Part shown: positions 15,419 through 24,191 of the stretch, in pieces
How positions within the stretch are numbered: the first letter of the stretch is position 1
How the letters are laid out: each line of letters starts with the position of its first letter
Assembly (NCBI GenBank): GCA_012518155.1
Contig: JAAYTC010000020.1
Coordinates: forward strand, 1 to 25,360
Direction of reading: 5' to 3'
Origin: Bacteroidales bacterium
GTDB taxonomy: Bacteria > Bacteroidota > Bacteroidia > Bacteroidales > Dysgonomonadaceae
Length of the DNA stretch: 25,360 bases
The notes under the pieces: generated by a model
What the model saw: only the letters and a program-made list of their open reading frames with translations
Told to the model about the DNA's origin: nothing
The model's database searches: none
Position numbers and translations under genes: made by a program

Positions 15419-16666
15419 ATGGGAAAAAAAACGAGCAACAGCAATCATTGCAGTTTTTGCGGAAGGAACGAGCAGGAGGTGAACCTCCTGATATCGGGGA
15501 TGACCGGCTATATCTGCGACATGTGCACGGAACAGGCACACGAGATCGTGAACGAGTCGTTCAAAAGTTCTTCGAAATCCGAGATGGGGTTATCTCTTTC
15601 AAGCCTTCCCAGGCCCACGCAGATAAAAGAATTTCTTGATCAATACGTGATCAAGCAGGATAATGCTAAACGTTTTTTGTCGGTATCGGTTTATAACCAC
15701 TATAAGCGCGTACTGCAGAAAAACGTGAAAGATGACGTGGAGATCGAGAAATCGAACATTATCATGGTTGGGGCAACGGGAACGGGAAAAACACTGTTAG
15801 CTCGCACGATAGCCAAGCTACTTCAAGTGCCTTTCACGATCGTTGACGCGACCGTGCTCACCGAGGCGGGATACGTGGGAGAGGATATCGAGAGTATTCT
15901 TACACGCCTCCTACAGGTGGCCGATTACGACGTGAACGCGGCAGAACGGGGCATTGTTTTTATTGACGAAATTGATAAAATTGCCCGAAAAAGCGACAAT
16001 CCCTCCATTACTCGCGACGTGAGCGGCGAAGGAGTGCAGCAAGGGTTACTGAAGTTGCTGGAAGGCTCCACGGTGAACGTTCCCCCGCAGGGTGGACGTA
16101 AGCATCCCGAGCAACGCATGATTTCGGTGAACACTAAAAACATACTCTTTATTTGTGGAGGAGCCTTCGACGGCATCGAGAAAAAAATCGCGCAACGCCT
16201 CAATACGCGGGTCGTGGGATACGCTGCCAGTGGACAGAAAGCCAATATCGATAAGAATAACATGCTCAAGTATATCACCCCGCTCGACCTGAAGTCGTTC
16301 GGCCTTATTCCCGAAATTATCGGGCGACTCCCCATCCTTACCTTCTTGGAGCCGCTTGACAGAGAAGCACTACTACGCATACTCGTGGAGCCGAAAAACT
16401 CGATTATCAAGCAGTACCAAAAGCTGTTCGAGATGGACAACGTGACGCTTACCTTCGATAACGGAGCATACGAGTATATCGTGGATAAGGCCATCGAATT
16501 CAAACTGGGTGCCCGTGGATTGCGCTCCATCGTGGAAGCGATAATGATAGACGCCATGTTTAGTTTGCCTTCGGAAGAAAAAGAGAAGAAGAAACTACAC
16601 GTAACACGCGGCTACGCGGCTAATCAGCTCGAAAACTCAGATTTACATCATCTGAAAGTAGCCTGA
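15419..16666 (+). CDS. clpX: ATP-dependent Clp protease ATP-binding subunit ClpX
   Basis: ClpX is the hexameric AAA+ unfoldase that feeds substrates into ClpP. The 415-residue protein has the N-terminal zinc-binding domain with Cys11, Cys14, Cys33 and Cys36, Walker A GATGTGKT (118-125), pore loop GYVG (151-154) and Walker B FIDEID (181-186). The second pore-loop region RKHPEQ and the arginine-finger-like LIPEIIGRLP are also visible. The ClpP-docking IGF tripeptide of E. coli aligns with VGY here (266-268). It is directly downstream of clpP. A hairpin with a T-run at 16726-16755 ends the transcript. Confidence 0.97.
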   Translation: MGKKTSNSNHCSFCGRNEQEVNLLISGMTGYICDMCTEQAHEIVNESFKSSSKSEMGLSLSSLPRPTQIKEFLDQYVIKQDNAKRFLSVSVYNHYKRVLQKNVKDDVEIEKSNIIMVGATGTGKTLLARTIAKLLQVPFTIVDATVLTEAGYVGEDIESILTRLLQVADYDVNAAERGIVFIDEIDKIARKSDNPSITRDVSGEGVQQGLLKLLEGSTVNVPPQGGRKHPEQRMISVNTKNILFICGGAFDGIEKKIAQRLNTRVVGYAASGQKANIDKNNMLKYITPLDLKSFGLIPEIIGRLPILTFLEPLDREALLRILVEPKNSIIKQYQKLFEMDNVTLTFDNGAYEYIVDKAIEFKLGARGLRSIVEAIMIDAMFSLPSEEKEKKKLHVTRGYAANQLENSDLHHLKVA

Positions 16667-16725
16667 TTACATCGAAAGTCCCCTTACAATAAAACAAATC
16701 CTAACGGTTTCTAAAGCCGGATGGT

Positions 16726-16755
16726 AAAAAACGCATGACTACCTTGCGTTTTTTT
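16726..16755 (+). terminator. Rho-independent terminator after clpX
   Basis: AAAAAACGCA (16726-16735) pairs with TGCGTTTTTT (from 16745) across a nine-base loop, with the T-run forming the 3' side. It begins 60 bp after the clpX stop and is a plausible end of the tig-clpP-clpX transcript. The A/T-rich stem symmetry means it might also work in the other direction, although no opposing gene is present. Confidence 0.7.
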
Positions 16756-16770
16756 AATGGTATATAGTGA

Positions 16771-16890
16771 GATAAATTTGGCACGAGTAATATTTTGATT
16801 TATCTTAGAAGTGCCATTGCTTGAAGAAAAGTAAAAGCAGTGGTAATCCACGGGAGTGTTTTGGACGTACTCTCTGTTTTTGTTTTTATT
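16771..16890 (+). ncRNA. Possible small structured RNA between clpX and recQ
   Basis: The 295-bp clpX-recQ spacer contains paired segments after the clpX terminator. GATAAAT (16771-16777) is complementary to ATTTATC (16798-16804). TGGCAC (16779-16784), inside that loop, is complementary to GTGCCA (16811-16816), which gives an H-type pseudoknot pattern. Downstream, GTGG-TAAT-CCAC and GGGAGT paired with ACTCTC are followed by TGTTTTTGTTTTT, resembling a weak terminator. I see no convincing promoter for it. It does not match an RNA family I can name. Short AT-rich pairings may be chance, so this is tentative. Confidence 0.25.
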
Positions 16891-16905
16891 ATTGAAATTC
16901 TTTTT

Positions 16906-16913
16906 TAATTTTG
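16906..16913 (+). promoter_or_regulatory. Candidate recQ promoter (-7 box)
   Basis: TAATTTTG (16906-16913) is a perfect Bacteroidetes -7 box 48 bp before the recQ ATG. The nearest TTTG (16879-16882) is 23 bp upstream, slightly farther than the usual 19-21 bp. A small hairpin, CTGAT (16934-16938) with ATCAG (16944-16948), sits in the predicted leader. Confidence 0.5.
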
Positions 16914-16961
16914 TGCCAACCCATACGTTGACACTGATTTTATATCAGGGTAATTCGCTCG

Positions 16962-19160
16962 ATGGAAAAACAAGATTTACTATACAAGGGACTGAAAAAG
17001 TATTTCGGGTTTGATACGTTTAAAGGCAACCAAGAAGCCATTATTCGTAGTATCTTATCCGGAAAAGATTCGTTTGTGCTCATGCCTACCGGTGGTGGGA
17101 AGTCGCTTTGCTATCAACTTCCCGCGCTGATGATGGAGGGTACCGCGATTATTATCTCTCCTCTGATCGCGCTGATGAAAAACCAGGTAGATGCCATGCG
17201 TAACTACAGCGAGGAAGATGGTATCGCTCATTTTCTCAACTCATCGCTCAACAAGCAAGAGATCGAGGAAGTGAAAAGAGAGGTGCTCTCGGGAAAAACT
17301 AAAATGTTGTACGTGGCACCGGAGTCGCTCACGAAAAGTTCAAACGTAGAATTCCTACAAAACATTCAAATTTCGTTTTACGCGGTGGACGAAGCACACT
17401 GCATCTCGGAGTGGGGACATGATTTTAGGCCCGAATACCGCCGAATCCGTCCGATCATTAACGAGATATGCGCTCGCCCGATCATCGCTCTTACCGCCAC
17501 GGCCACGCCGAAAGTACAACACGATATACAGAAAAACTTGGGGATGATCGATGCCGAAGTCTTTAAATCATCTTTCAACCGTCCCAACCTCAACTACGAG
17601 GTGAAAAGCAAAACCGATCAGATCGACCGGGAGATTATCAAATTTATCTTATCACAAGGAAACAAGTCGGGCATCATCTATTGCCTGAGCAGGAAAAAAG
17701 TGGACGATTTCGCGGAAATACTTCAAGCCAACGAAATATCGGCACTACCCTACCACGCGGGGATGGATGCGGTAAGCCGCAGCAACAATCAAGACGCCTT
17801 CCTCATGGAAAAGGTAAACGTTATCGTTGCTACCATCGCTTTTGGAATGGGAATTGATAAACCCGACGTGCGGTACGTGATACACTACGACATCCCCAAA
17901 AGCCTCGAAGGATACTACCAAGAAACGGGACGAGCGGGCCGCGATGGTGGAGAAGGCAAGTGCATCGTGTTCTATTCACGAAAAGATTTGCAGAAACTAG
18001 AGCGGTTTATGCAGGGAAAGCCGGTATCTGAACAGGAAATCGGGAAACAGCTACTATTGGAGACGGCCGCTTATGCAGAAACATCAATATGCCGACGAAA
18101 AGTGCTCTTGCACTACTTCGGTGAAGATTATAATGAACCAAACTGTGAACATTGCGATAATTGTTTAAATCCAAAAATAAAAGTGGAAGCGAAGGAATTA
18201 CTTATAACAGCATTGGAAGCTATCATTGCTCTTAAGGAAAAACAAAAAACCGAATATTTAATCGATTTCCTCATCGGAAAAGAGTCATCGGATATAGAAA
18301 CGTATGGACACGACAAGCTCGAAGAGTTTGGATCGGGTTCCGACGAGGAGGCCAACACATGGGAAGCTGTTATTCGACAAGCTCTGCTCGACAACTACCT
18401 GAAAAAGGAGATCGAGAATTACGGGATACTCAAAATCACGAAAAAAGGAAAAGATTTTTATAAGAAACCCGTTTCGTTTAAAATCACGAAACTCGATGAA
18501 GAGGATGAAATAACCGATCTCGACAGCGAGGAGTCTGCTGCTCTTGCTTCCGGTGGAGGTAGTGGCGGCGCGGCCGACCCTGTGCTCTTTTCGATGATGA
18601 AGGACCTCCGGAAAAAACTCTCTAAAAAAATGGATGTTCCACCGTACGTCATCTTCCAACCTTCGTCGCTAGAAGCGATGGCAACATCCTATCCTATCAC
18701 GCTCGAGGAGTTACAAAATATTCCCGGCGTGGGCGCGGGAAAAGCAAAACGATACGGCAAAGAGTTCGTAGAATTGATCAAGAAACATGTCGATGAAAAC
18801 GATATCACCCGCCCCGAAGATTTACGCGTAAAAACAGTCGCCAATAAATCGAAACTTAAAGTCTCCATCGTACAAGCGATCGATAGGAAAGTAGCACTCG
18901 ACGACTTGGCTGAATCTAAGGGCATAGACTTCAACGAAATGCTGGCGGAAGTTGAAGCGATTGTTTATTCGGGTACAAAAATAAATATCGATTATTTCCT
19001 TAACGAGGTAATGGCTCAAGATGTAATTCAGGATATCTACGCCTATTTTAAAGAGTCAGAGAGCGATAACTTGGATGCAGCACAGGAGGAACTTTCCGAC
19101 TATACCGAAACGGAGATCCGTTTGGTACGCATAAAGTTTTTCTCCGACATGGCAAATTAA
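16962..19160 (+). CDS. recQ: ATP-dependent DNA helicase RecQ
   Basis: RecQ is a 3'-5' DNA helicase for recombinational repair and stalled-fork processing. The 732-residue protein contains Walker A TGGGKS (43-48), the DEAH box (143-146) with the aromatic-rich loop WGHDFRPEYR, motif VI TGRAGRDG, and a zinc site Cys377, Cys395, Cys398 and Cys401. A winged-helix RQC region follows (about 405-510), then a glycine-rich linker (530-537) and an HRDC domain with LEELQNIPGVGAGKAKRYG. Past the HRDC domain there is a further helical region of about 115 residues, absent from E. coli RecQ (609 residues) but usual in Bacteroidetes. It has its own likely promoter and precedes dxs by 50 bp. Confidence 0.97.
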   Translation: MEKQDLLYKGLKKYFGFDTFKGNQEAIIRSILSGKDSFVLMPTGGGKSLCYQLPALMMEGTAIIISPLIALMKNQVDAMRNYSEEDGIAHFLNSSLNKQEIEEVKREVLSGKTKMLYVAPESLTKSSNVEFLQNIQISFYAVDEAHCISEWGHDFRPEYRRIRPIINEICARPIIALTATATPKVQHDIQKNLGMIDAEVFKSSFNRPNLNYEVKSKTDQIDREIIKFILSQGNKSGIIYCLSRKKVDDFAEILQANEISALPYHAGMDAVSRSNNQDAFLMEKVNVIVATIAFGMGIDKPDVRYVIHYDIPKSLEGYYQETGRAGRDGGEGKCIVFYSRKDLQKLERFMQGKPVSEQEIGKQLLLETAAYAETSICRRKVLLHYFGEDYNEPNCEHCDNCLNPKIKVEAKELLITALEAIIALKEKQKTEYLIDFLIGKESSDIETYGHDKLEEFGSGSDEEANTWEAVIRQALLDNYLKKEIENYGILKITKKGKDFYKKPVSFKITKLDEEDEITDLDSEESAALASGGGSGGAADPVLFSMMKDLRKKLSKKMDVPPYVIFQPSSLEAMATSYPITLEELQNIPGVGAGKAKRYGKEFVELIKKHVDENDITRPEDLRVKTVANKSKLKVSIVQAIDRKVALDDLAESKGIDFNEMLAEVEAIVYSGTKINIDYFLNEVMAQDVIQDIYAYFKESESDNLDAAQEELSDYTETEIRLVRIKFFSDMAN

Positions 19161-19210
19161 ACTATTTGCATCGCTACTCGTTAATAAGAGAGGATGGGTG
19201 AATTTACATC

Positions 19211-21139
19211 ATGAAATATTTGCAAAATATAAATAGCCCCGACGATCTGAAGGGACTTACCATAGAGCAGCTGGAAACAGTTAGCGCCGAATTGAGAGAG
19301 TATATCATCGAGCAACTCTCGAATAACCCGGGCCACTTTGGTTCGAGCCTGGGTACCGTGGAGCTCACCGTGGCCCTCCATTACCTGTATAATACACCTT
19401 ACGACCGGCTTGTTTGGGACGTGGGGCATCAGGCTTATGGACATAAGATTCTCACGGGCCGGCGTGATCGTTTTCCCACCAACCGGAAATTGGGAGGCCT
19501 TTCGGGCTTTACCAATCCCGAAGAGAGCGATTACGATACCTTTGCTGCCGGACACGCGTCAACATCGATATCAGCCGCGTTGGGCATGGCTGTATCGGCC
19601 TCTCTTAATAATGAAAATGAGCGCCGCATCGTGGCGATTATCGGGGATGGATCGATGACGGGGGGGCTTGCCTACGAGGGTTTGAACAATGTTTGCTCGC
19701 ACCCCAATAACCTCTTGATTATATTGAACGACAACAACATGTCGATCGACAATAACGTGGGGGCCATGCAGGACTACCTGGTGAAGCTTACCACCTCGCA
19801 TAAATACAACCGGATGCGAAACCATATTTACCAGGGATTCAAGAAACGGAAATTGATTACCGAGAAAGAGAAAAACCTGGTACTGCGGTTTAATAACAGC
19901 GTTAAATCGCTTATAACAAAGGAACAAAACCTTTTTGAAGGGTTTAATATACGCTACTTCGGGCCCGTGGATGGGCACGACTTGCCCGGCCTGATCCGTA
20001 TCTTGCGTAACATTAAAGATATGGAGGGACCCAAGCTGCTTCATATTAAAACGATAAAAGGAAAAGGGTACAAGCCGGCAGAGAAAGCGGCCACTATATG
20101 GCACGCCCCGGGGCTTTTCAATAAAGAGACGGGCGAACGAATCGTGAAAGATAAAAAAAACCAGCCCCAGCTTTATCAAGATGTATTTGGGCATACCCTC
20201 GTGGAGATGGCCGAGAAAGACGAACGTATCGTGGGAATAACTCCCGCCATGCCCACCGGATGTTCGATGACCTATATGATGCAACGGTTCCCCAATCGCG
20301 CGTTCGACGTGGGGATAGCCGAGGCACACGCGGTCACCTTCTCCGCGGGAATGGCAAAAGAGGGATTGATCCCCTTTTGTAACATCTACTCTTCGTTCAT
20401 GCAGAGGGCCTACGACCAGGTTATTCACGACGTGGCACTGCAAAAACTGAAAGTTATATTTTGTTTAGACCGCGCGGGACTGGTGGGGCCTGACGGGCCT
20501 ACTCACCACGGGGTGTTCGATTTGGCATACATGCGCCCCATTCCTAACCTCGTGATCTCGGCCCCTTACAATGAGCACGAACTTCGTAATTTAATGCATA
20601 CCGCGGTGCATGGGAACGATGGACCCTTCGTGATACGATATCCAAGGGGACAAGGCGAAATACCCGAGTGGCAAAACAAGCCGAGGGTGCTACCTATTGG
20701 AAAAGGCCGAAAACTAAAAGATGGAAATCAAATCGCGCTCCTTTCCCTGGGCACGATTGGTAACAACGCGGCAAAAGCCATCGCGAAAGCGGAAGAGGCG
20801 AATATAAGCGTGGCACACTACGACATGGTGTTCCTGAAACCGATTGATGAAGAGTTGCTTAAAGAGGTTGCCGACCAATTCAAGTGTATCATTACCGTGG
20901 AGGAAGGGATAGCTAAGGGAGGCCTTGGTAGTGCTGTATTAGAATTCCTCGCGGAGAATGGGTATCGTGACCGACACGTGTTCCGGGTAGCCATCGATGA
21001 TCAGTTTGTCACTCATGGCTCCATTCAAGAGTTGCATGAAATTACAGGCATCGATGAGAAGGGTATCCTTAAAACGATCGAACAGGTGCATGAAATAATA
21101 CAACCTCACCCCGTGAAATCCATCGAACTGATCCGATGA
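19211..21139 (+). CDS. dxs: 1-deoxy-D-xylulose-5-phosphate synthase
   Basis: Dxs condenses pyruvate and glyceraldehyde-3-phosphate to deoxyxylulose-5-phosphate with thiamine diphosphate, the entry step of the MEP isoprenoid pathway. The 642-residue length is normal. Seen are GHFGSSLG with His42, DVGHQAYGHKILTGRR (70-85), the thiamine diphosphate motif GDGSMTGG (145-152) through NDNNMSID (173-180), the pyrimidine-domain IAEAHAVTFSAGMA with its catalytic Glu, and DRAGLVGPDGPTHHG. It is cytoplasmic. It starts 50 bp after recQ, and trkA follows after 7 bp, so dxs, trkA and trkH are likely co-transcribed. This order is familiar in Bacteroidales although the functions are unrelated. Confidence 0.97.
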   Translation: MKYLQNINSPDDLKGLTIEQLETVSAELREYIIEQLSNNPGHFGSSLGTVELTVALHYLYNTPYDRLVWDVGHQAYGHKILTGRRDRFPTNRKLGGLSGFTNPEESDYDTFAAGHASTSISAALGMAVSASLNNENERRIVAIIGDGSMTGGLAYEGLNNVCSHPNNLLIILNDNNMSIDNNVGAMQDYLVKLTTSHKYNRMRNHIYQGFKKRKLITEKEKNLVLRFNNSVKSLITKEQNLFEGFNIRYFGPVDGHDLPGLIRILRNIKDMEGPKLLHIKTIKGKGYKPAEKAATIWHAPGLFNKETGERIVKDKKNQPQLYQDVFGHTLVEMAEKDERIVGITPAMPTGCSMTYMMQRFPNRAFDVGIAEAHAVTFSAGMAKEGLIPFCNIYSSFMQRAYDQVIHDVALQKLKVIFCLDRAGLVGPDGPTHHGVFDLAYMRPIPNLVISAPYNEHELRNLMHTAVHGNDGPFVIRYPRGQGEIPEWQNKPRVLPIGKGRKLKDGNQIALLSLGTIGNNAAKAIAKAEEANISVAHYDMVFLKPIDEELLKEVADQFKCIITVEEGIAKGGLGSAVLEFLAENGYRDRHVFRVAIDDQFVTHGSIQELHEITGIDEKGILKTIEQVHEIIQPHPVKSIELIR

Positions 21140-21146
21140 AACGAAT

Positions 21147-22484
21147 ATGAAAATAGTAATCGCCGGTGCAGGCGCCGTGGGCACTCACTTAGCACGGCTC
21201 CTTGGACAAGAAAACCACGAGATCACCCTCATGGATACCGACAGGGAACGATTATCTCTTGTTCGTGACAATTCCGAGGTAATTACCATGATGGGAAATT
21301 GCACCTCGCTGAAAGACCTTGCCGAAGCAGGCACGTCTCATTCAGACCTGTTTATAGGGGTCACCCCCGAGGAATCAAAAAACATGACCTCGTGCATCTT
21401 AGCCTCGAACTTGGGAGCGAAAAAAACGCTCGCGCGTATTGATAATCACGAGTATCTACTTCCCAAAAATAGCGAGTTTTTCGAGCAGATTGGGATACAC
21501 TCCATGATTTATCCCGAGTTGATCGCGGCGAAAGAGATTTCCATGGCACTAAAAACACCCTGGACACGCTTCCTGTGGGAGTTATGCAACGGTAAAATTA
21601 TCTTGGCGGGAGCGAAAGTACGAGAAAACGCGCCGATCGTGAACCACCGGCTGAATGAACTCATCCAAGAAACAAAACAGTTTCACCTGGTAGCCATTAA
21701 GCGGGACGCTTACACGCTTATTCCCAAGGGAAGTGACTCGATTCTCCCGGGCGATATCCTCTACTTTACAACGCTTCGCAAAAACATGGATGCCCTCCCC
21801 GAACTGCTCGGCAAAAAATCGTTCGAAACCAAGCGCATCATTTGCATGGGTGGAAGCCGAATTACGGCTCGAACAATCCAACAGCTTCCACAAAACATAC
21901 AGGTAAAAATTATTGAACAGGATCGTGAAAGGGCAGAACAACTGGTAGAAACGGTACCGCCCAATGTTACCGTGTTCGTGGAGGATGGCCGAAACATCGA
22001 GTTTTTACATCGAGAGGGAATCGCGGAAACCGACGCGTTTTTAGCACTTACCGGCAATTCGGAGGCCAACATCTTGGGCTGTATCATGGCCAAACAACAG
22101 GGTGTAAAAAAAACGGTAGCCGAAGTAGAGAATATCGATTACCTCTCCATGGCAGAACAATTCAACATTGGAACGATCATCAATAAAAAATTAATTGCCG
22201 CGAGCAAGATATACGAGTTACTGCTAAAGGCAGACGCCTCGAATATTAAAAGCCTCACTTTCGCGGACGCCAACGTGGGGGAAGTAATTGCCAAACCAAA
22301 TTCTCGTGTTACCAAGAAATTGGTCAAAAACCTGGACCTTCCCTCCGATATAACATTCGGTGCTTTAATTCGAAATGGTGAACCTCTGCTGGTAGAGGGA
22401 GACACGTTAATTGAACCCTATGATCAGGTAGTGGTGTTTTTTCTGAATAGGTCGCTTAAGCAAATCGAGAGCCTGTTCAACTAA
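21147..22484 (+). CDS. trkA: Trk potassium uptake NAD-binding regulatory protein
   Basis: TrkA is the peripheral cytoplasmic regulator that binds nucleotide and gates TrkH. The 445-residue protein has two RCK units. The first starts with the Rossmann motif GAGAVGTH (7-14) and the acidic residue Asp30 that contacts the ribose of NAD(H). The second starts at KRIICMGGSRITARTIQQL, with a looser glycine motif. Each is followed by a RCK_C/TrkA_C domain (for example LPGDILYFTTL and IEPYDQVVVFFL). The duplicated form of about 450-460 residues is typical of TrkA rather than of single-domain KtrA. It begins 7 bp after dxs and is followed 37 bp later by trkH. Confidence 0.95.
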   Translation: MKIVIAGAGAVGTHLARLLGQENHEITLMDTDRERLSLVRDNSEVITMMGNCTSLKDLAEAGTSHSDLFIGVTPEESKNMTSCILASNLGAKKTLARIDNHEYLLPKNSEFFEQIGIHSMIYPELIAAKEISMALKTPWTRFLWELCNGKIILAGAKVRENAPIVNHRLNELIQETKQFHLVAIKRDAYTLIPKGSDSILPGDILYFTTLRKNMDALPELLGKKSFETKRIICMGGSRITARTIQQLPQNIQVKIIEQDRERAEQLVETVPPNVTVFVEDGRNIEFLHREGIAETDAFLALTGNSEANILGCIMAKQQGVKKTVAEVENIDYLSMAEQFNIGTIINKKLIAASKIYELLLKADASNIKSLTFADANVGEVIAKPNSRVTKKLVKNLDLPSDITFGALIRNGEPLLVEGDTLIEPYDQVVVFFLNRSLKQIESLFN

Positions 22485-22521
22485 TTGTTGGGGTGTGCCC
22501 AACTAACCCATTCGTCGATTC

Positions 22522-23991
22522 ATGCGTAAATTAAACTATCGGTTCGTGCTGAGCAGCATCGGGCTCTTGCTCATGGTAGAGGCCCTCTTCATGCTGCTTT
22601 CGGCATTCGTGGGAACCTATTACCGTGAAGCCGTCACCCCGAGTATTTTCTTTTCGTCGGGAGCTACCCTGCTTGTAGGGGCGGGACTCGCTTTTGCCGG
22701 CAGGAAGCAACACCGCCCGCGGGGTCACATCACCAAGCGTGAGGTGTTCTTGACGGTCACCCTCGCGTGGATATCCCTTGCCCTTTGCGGCACCCTCCCC
22801 TATTTGCTCAGCGGTGCCATTCCCTCTTTTGCCGACGCTTTTTTCGAAAGCATGTGCGGCTTTACAACAACCGGCAGCTCCACGATAGGCGATCTGGATT
22901 CTTTTCCCCGTTCTCTTCATTTCTGGCGATCTTTTACCCAGTGGATTGGCGGGATCGGCATTATTATCTTCGCGATGTCGCTGGTGCCTATCTTTGGCGG
23001 GGGCATTTCGGGGCATTTTTTCGACGCGGAAGCCACCGGCATCGCGGTGGAGCAAGTACGTCCACGAGTAAAGGAGGTGACGCGCAACATGTTTCTCACC
23101 TATTTCAGCCTCACGTTGGTCGGCTTCTTTTTTCTTTTGGCCGGACCGATGGACGCGTTTGATGCCGCGTGCCACGCGCTTTCTTCTATTTCCACGGGTG
23201 GATTTTCGACAAAACAAGCCGGAATCGCTTTCTACGACTCCTCGTATACCGAATACGTGATCACGGTGTTAATGTTTTTAGGGGCAACCAACTTTATGCT
23301 CCTGTTCGCGTTGATCACCAGGTTCTCAGGGACTATTTTCAAGGACGAGGAGTTCCGATGGTACACGAGCATCCTGTTGTTATTTACCGTGGGAATCGCG
23401 GTGTCGCTGTTGGTCACGCATCGTACAGAAGGAGTCGAAAGTAGCTTTCGGACAGCCCTGTTTCAAGTGGTCTCCACGGTGAGCGCCACGGGGTATACCA
23501 CGGCGGATTACCCGTCGTGGGGAGCGTCGTTCCGGTTGTTATTTTTAGGTTTGATGCTGTTCTGCGGCAGCCAAGGGTCTACCTCGGGCGGCATGAAGAT
23601 CTCCCGGCTCGTGGTGCTGGCAAAAAACACATTGCTGGTCTTTAAGCGGCAGGTGCACCCTGAAGCGCTTTACCGGGTAAAGATCAACGGGAGGGTGATA
23701 TCCGACGACACCTCGTCGCGTGTGCTGGCGTTTGCCTTCTTGTATATAACCCTCGCGGCATTCAGCGCCTTGGTGTTGAGTTTGACCGGGATGACGTTCG
23801 AGGAGTCTATTGGGGTCTCGTTCTCCTCCATCAGTAGCCTTGGCACGGGCTTCGGCGCGTACGGCCCTGGTGGAACATACGAGTCGGCCACTGTTTTCGC
23901 CAAGTATTACCTCTGCTTCTTGATGCTGGTGGGGCGGCTCGAGATCTTTACCGTGCTCTCGCTTCTGGTCCCCGACTTCTGGAAACGCTGA
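22522..23991 (+). CDS. trkH: Trk potassium transporter membrane subunit
   Basis: TrkH is the inner-membrane potassium-conducting subunit. The 489-residue protein has a helix-pore-helix layout repeated four times. The four selectivity-filter segments are visible: CGFTTTGSST (112-121), SISTGGFST (222-230), VSATGYTT (320-327) and SSLGTGFG (438-445). GSTSGGMKI (352-360) lies in the third repeat, where the gating loop is found. Two hydrophobic helices at the N terminus (about 9-30 and 44-60) precede the first repeat. It follows trkA by 37 bp, and TrkA would assemble on its cytoplasmic face. It is convergent with clpB and separated from it by the large palindrome. Confidence 0.96.
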   Translation: MRKLNYRFVLSSIGLLLMVEALFMLLSAFVGTYYREAVTPSIFFSSGATLLVGAGLAFAGRKQHRPRGHITKREVFLTVTLAWISLALCGTLPYLLSGAIPSFADAFFESMCGFTTTGSSTIGDLDSFPRSLHFWRSFTQWIGGIGIIIFAMSLVPIFGGGISGHFFDAEATGIAVEQVRPRVKEVTRNMFLTYFSLTLVGFFFLLAGPMDAFDAACHALSSISTGGFSTKQAGIAFYDSSYTEYVITVLMFLGATNFMLLFALITRFSGTIFKDEEFRWYTSILLLFTVGIAVSLLVTHRTEGVESSFRTALFQVVSTVSATGYTTADYPSWGASFRLLFLGLMLFCGSQGSTSGGMKISRLVVLAKNTLLVFKRQVHPEALYRVKINGRVISDDTSSRVLAFAFLYITLAAFSALVLSLTGMTFEESIGVSFSSISSLGTGFGAYGPGGTYESATVFAKYYLCFLMLVGRLEIFTVLSLLVPDFWKR

Positions 23992-24005
23992 TTGTAACTA
24001 ACTAA

Positions 24006-24174
24006 TTAATTGTCTCTCCTTCGGCTGCATCTTCTTGCCGACCCGCTAACGATGTGCAGTCTATCTGATAAAAACTCATTCCGCTGTCGCTTCACTCAAA
24101 CAGCTTATCAGATTACGCCTTTTACATCGATCGGGTACCCCGGCAATAAGTTGAGGCCTTGAAGAGACAATTAA
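24006..24174. repeat. Palindromic intergenic element, copy 2
   Basis: This is an imperfect palindrome of about 169 bp between convergent trkH and clpB. Paired arms from outside in are TTAATTGTCTCT (24006-24017) with AGAGACAATTAA (24163-24174), TTGCCG (24035-24040) with CGGCAA (24141-24146), and ATCTGATAA (24063-24071) with TTATCAGAT (24105-24113). Read on the minus strand, the core from GGGGTACCCG through AGGCGT, TCTGATAAGCTGTTTGAG and TTTTATCAGATAG matches copy 1 at 1088-1199. The apex is longer than in copy 1. It may serve as a bidirectional terminator for both genes. It encodes no protein. Confidence 0.82.
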
Positions 24175-24191
24175 ACGCGCGATTCAAATGA

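Noticed and set aside
16777..16800. Second sigma-54-like motif (TTTGGCACG) upstream of recQ
   Set aside because: No TTGC-like -12 element occurs at the required five-base spacing; the TGGCAC is better explained as part of an inverted repeat.
19571..20443. 290-codon minus-strand frame opposite dxs
   Set aside because: It overlaps conserved Dxs motifs on the other strand, and its translation shows no recognisable domain or start context.
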